A model generated the notes under the pieces. It was not told the origin of the DNA, made no database searches, and worked only from the letters and a program-made list of their open reading frames with translations. 5,575 bases of DNA from an uncultured Methanobrevibacter sp. (GTDB lineage Archaea; Methanobacteriota; Methanobacteria; Methanobacteriales; Methanobacteriaceae), in NCBI GenBank assembly GCA_902783085.1, contig CACZPT010000190.1, positions 1-5,575 of the forward strand, given 5' to 3'. The position numbers were made by a program, and so were the translations under genes. Shown in pieces: positions 5,520 through 5,575 of the stretch; the first letter of the stretch is position 1, and each line of letters starts with the position of its first letter.

Positions 5520-5575
5520 TTACCTTCAGTTTGATATCATTTTTCTTATTTTCCTATATTTTTTTACTCAAATTC
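5520..5575. other. Right edge, no intact gene seen
   Basis: AT-rich sequence with T tracts. On the minus strand a short frame (about 5557-5505, ending in TAG) contains NDIKLKVIYNSKI and could extend the decayed gene upstream of cas2. No CRISPR repeat, tRNA or clear promoter is visible here. Confidence 0.25.

Overview
The window is strongly AT-rich and looks archaeal, most likely a Methanobacteriales methanogen such as Methanobrevibacter or Methanosphaera. The grounds are base composition, A/T-ending codons, T-tract-rich gaps, TATA-like boxes and ribosome-binding sites of the GGAGG/GGTG kind. No rRNA or tRNA is present to confirm this, so the lineage is an inference.

The clear genes are: on the minus strand, cas2 (5165-4890) running directly into cas1 (4888-3893); a large minus-strand gene (3584-891) for an MmeI-like single-chain restriction-modification enzyme (type IIG/IIL) with its nuclease triad and methylase motifs intact; and a convergent plus-strand gene (560-949) for a small membrane-anchored coiled-coil protein. 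A further minus-strand gene runs off the left edge (210-1): the N-terminus of an FRG-domain protein.

The restriction-modification gene and the coiled-coil gene sit between two perfect 39-bp direct repeats (415-453 and 3660-3698). Each repeat contains an inverted repeat with a 5-nt centre, the geometry of a tyrosine-recombinase or dif-like core site. Reading the minus strand outside the repeats, an open frame enters the right repeat (start 3732), and the C-terminal part of a coding sequence emerges left of the other repeat (398-219), followed 8 nt later by the FRG gene. A second fragment (3848-3735), just before that start, is similar in sequence to the C-terminal part. My reading is that an older minus-strand operon (decayed gene - cas2 - cas1 - X' - X - FRG) was interrupted inside X by a cassette of about 3.2 kb carrying restriction-modification and the coiled-coil gene, and that X, X' and the gene upstream of cas2 are now decaying.

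The window is therefore a layered defence region: a CRISPR adaptation pair without array, effector genes or cas4 in view, an inserted restriction-modification module, and an FRG-domain gene. What can be inspected here is the cassette-boundary repeat and the interrupted gene family X/X'. The function of X is not recognised.
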